NCBI RefSeq assembly: GCF_003340345.1
Contig: NZ_PPTQ01000006.1
Span: forward strand, 107,776-171,775
DNA: 64,000 nucleotides
Direction of reading: 5' to 3'
Source: Paraeggerthella hongkongensis
GTDB taxonomy: Bacteria; Actinomycetota; Coriobacteriia; Coriobacteriales; Eggerthellaceae
Shown: positions 63,675-64,000 of the stretch, one piece after another
Layout: each line of letters begins with the position of its first letter
How positions within the stretch are numbered: position 1 is the first letter of the stretch
Notes under the pieces: generated by a model
What the model saw: only the letters and a program-made list of their open reading frames with translations
What the model was told of the DNA's origin: nothing
Databases searched by the model: none
Made by a program: the position numbers and the translations under genes

Positions 63675-64000
63675 AGCACTCGGCATGCACGACGCACTCG
63701 ATTCGCATCAAGAGGCCAGGGGAAGACGCCGTGCGATAGAGAGCGCAAGCGACGCATGAGAACCAAGCATGGACCCGTAATTGCATAGCGAAAGGGGCTG
63801 CAACTTTTGTTACAGCTTTATGCCGCCGGCTGCGCCTCTGGAAAGGAGACGCCGGGCACGCGTCGAAAAGGCGCCGCTAGGGGATTCGAGGCAACCACAA
63901 TCCACGTTTTCCAGCTGATGCTCCGGCTCGTCGCCCGCGCAGCATCCTTTTTTGACCGCCAGGTCCGGGCGACATGCGCCGAACGAGTCAACTGAAAAAG
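63675..64000. other. No convincing gene
   Basis: I see no gene, tRNA or clear repeat in the last 326 bases. Possible degenerate sequence of the accessory region. Confidence 0.35.

Noticed and set aside
63807..63995. Short frame at the right edge
   Set aside because: No ribosome binding site and no motif; composition looks random.

Overview
The window looks like chromosome of a high-GC anaerobic actinobacterium of the Eggerthellaceae (class Coriobacteriia; relatives of Eggerthella, Gordonibacter, Slackia, Adlercreutzia). The support is the GC-rich coding style, a Tat-lipoprotein fumarate-reductase-like flavoprotein opposite a LuxR regulator with an MFS-like membrane half, a second such LuxR regulator beside a bis-MGD molybdoenzyme, and small Met-Cys zinc-ribbon proteins. 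The species cannot be fixed from the sequence alone.

Layout. 1-8.5 kb: c-di-GMP phosphodiesterase-like PAS/EAL protein (runs off the left edge), an MFS-CBS fusion, an SGNH hydrolase, a repeat-rich spacer and a PfkB kinase. 8.6-13.5 kb: an APC permease, formamidase and NSS transporter set, then an HdeD-like protein. 13.9-15 kb: initiator tRNA-Met and tRNA-Leu(CAG), with repeats between them. 15-24.7 kb: a diguanylate cyclase, CPBP protease, TraX-like protein, LytR-CpsA-Psr protein, a one-chain MurT-GatD fusion, an ArsB/NhaD-type carrier and a GNAT. 24.8-29.8 kb: a tightly overlapping chemosensory operon (CheR, MCP, diguanylate cyclase, P1-less degenerate CheA, CheW). 31-33.4 kb: a 2.3-kb insertion in tRNA-Thr(CGT), bounded by a perfect 74-bp direct repeat and lacking an integrase. 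33.6-43.8 kb: UspA, a two-component pair, a VTT protein, an encapsulin with ferritin-like cargo, the flavoprotein/LuxR divergent pair and an EamA exporter.

44-60.8 kb is the most distinctive part: an accessory island with more AT-rich spacers. It holds a tandem SpoVA-like membrane protein, Cys-rich small proteins, three folding factors (a trigger-factor C-domain protein, a SlyD-type PPIase and a second trigger factor), a radical SAM protein with small unknown partners, a two-subunit molybdopterin enzyme in which both subunits have lost nearly all Fe-S cysteines, an aromatic-acid-type MFS transporter, and a membrane LuxR regulator whose DNA-binding domain is put out of frame by an 11-C tract. 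A shared 41-bp bipartite motif and a large dyad lie in its promoters. My reading is a phase-variable, aromatic-substrate molybdoenzyme system with its own import, folding and regulation; the substrate is unknown.

60.9-64 kb: an AbiE-type toxin-antitoxin pair behind a 13-bp inverted-repeat operator, then a frameshifted gene and a stretch without a convincing gene.
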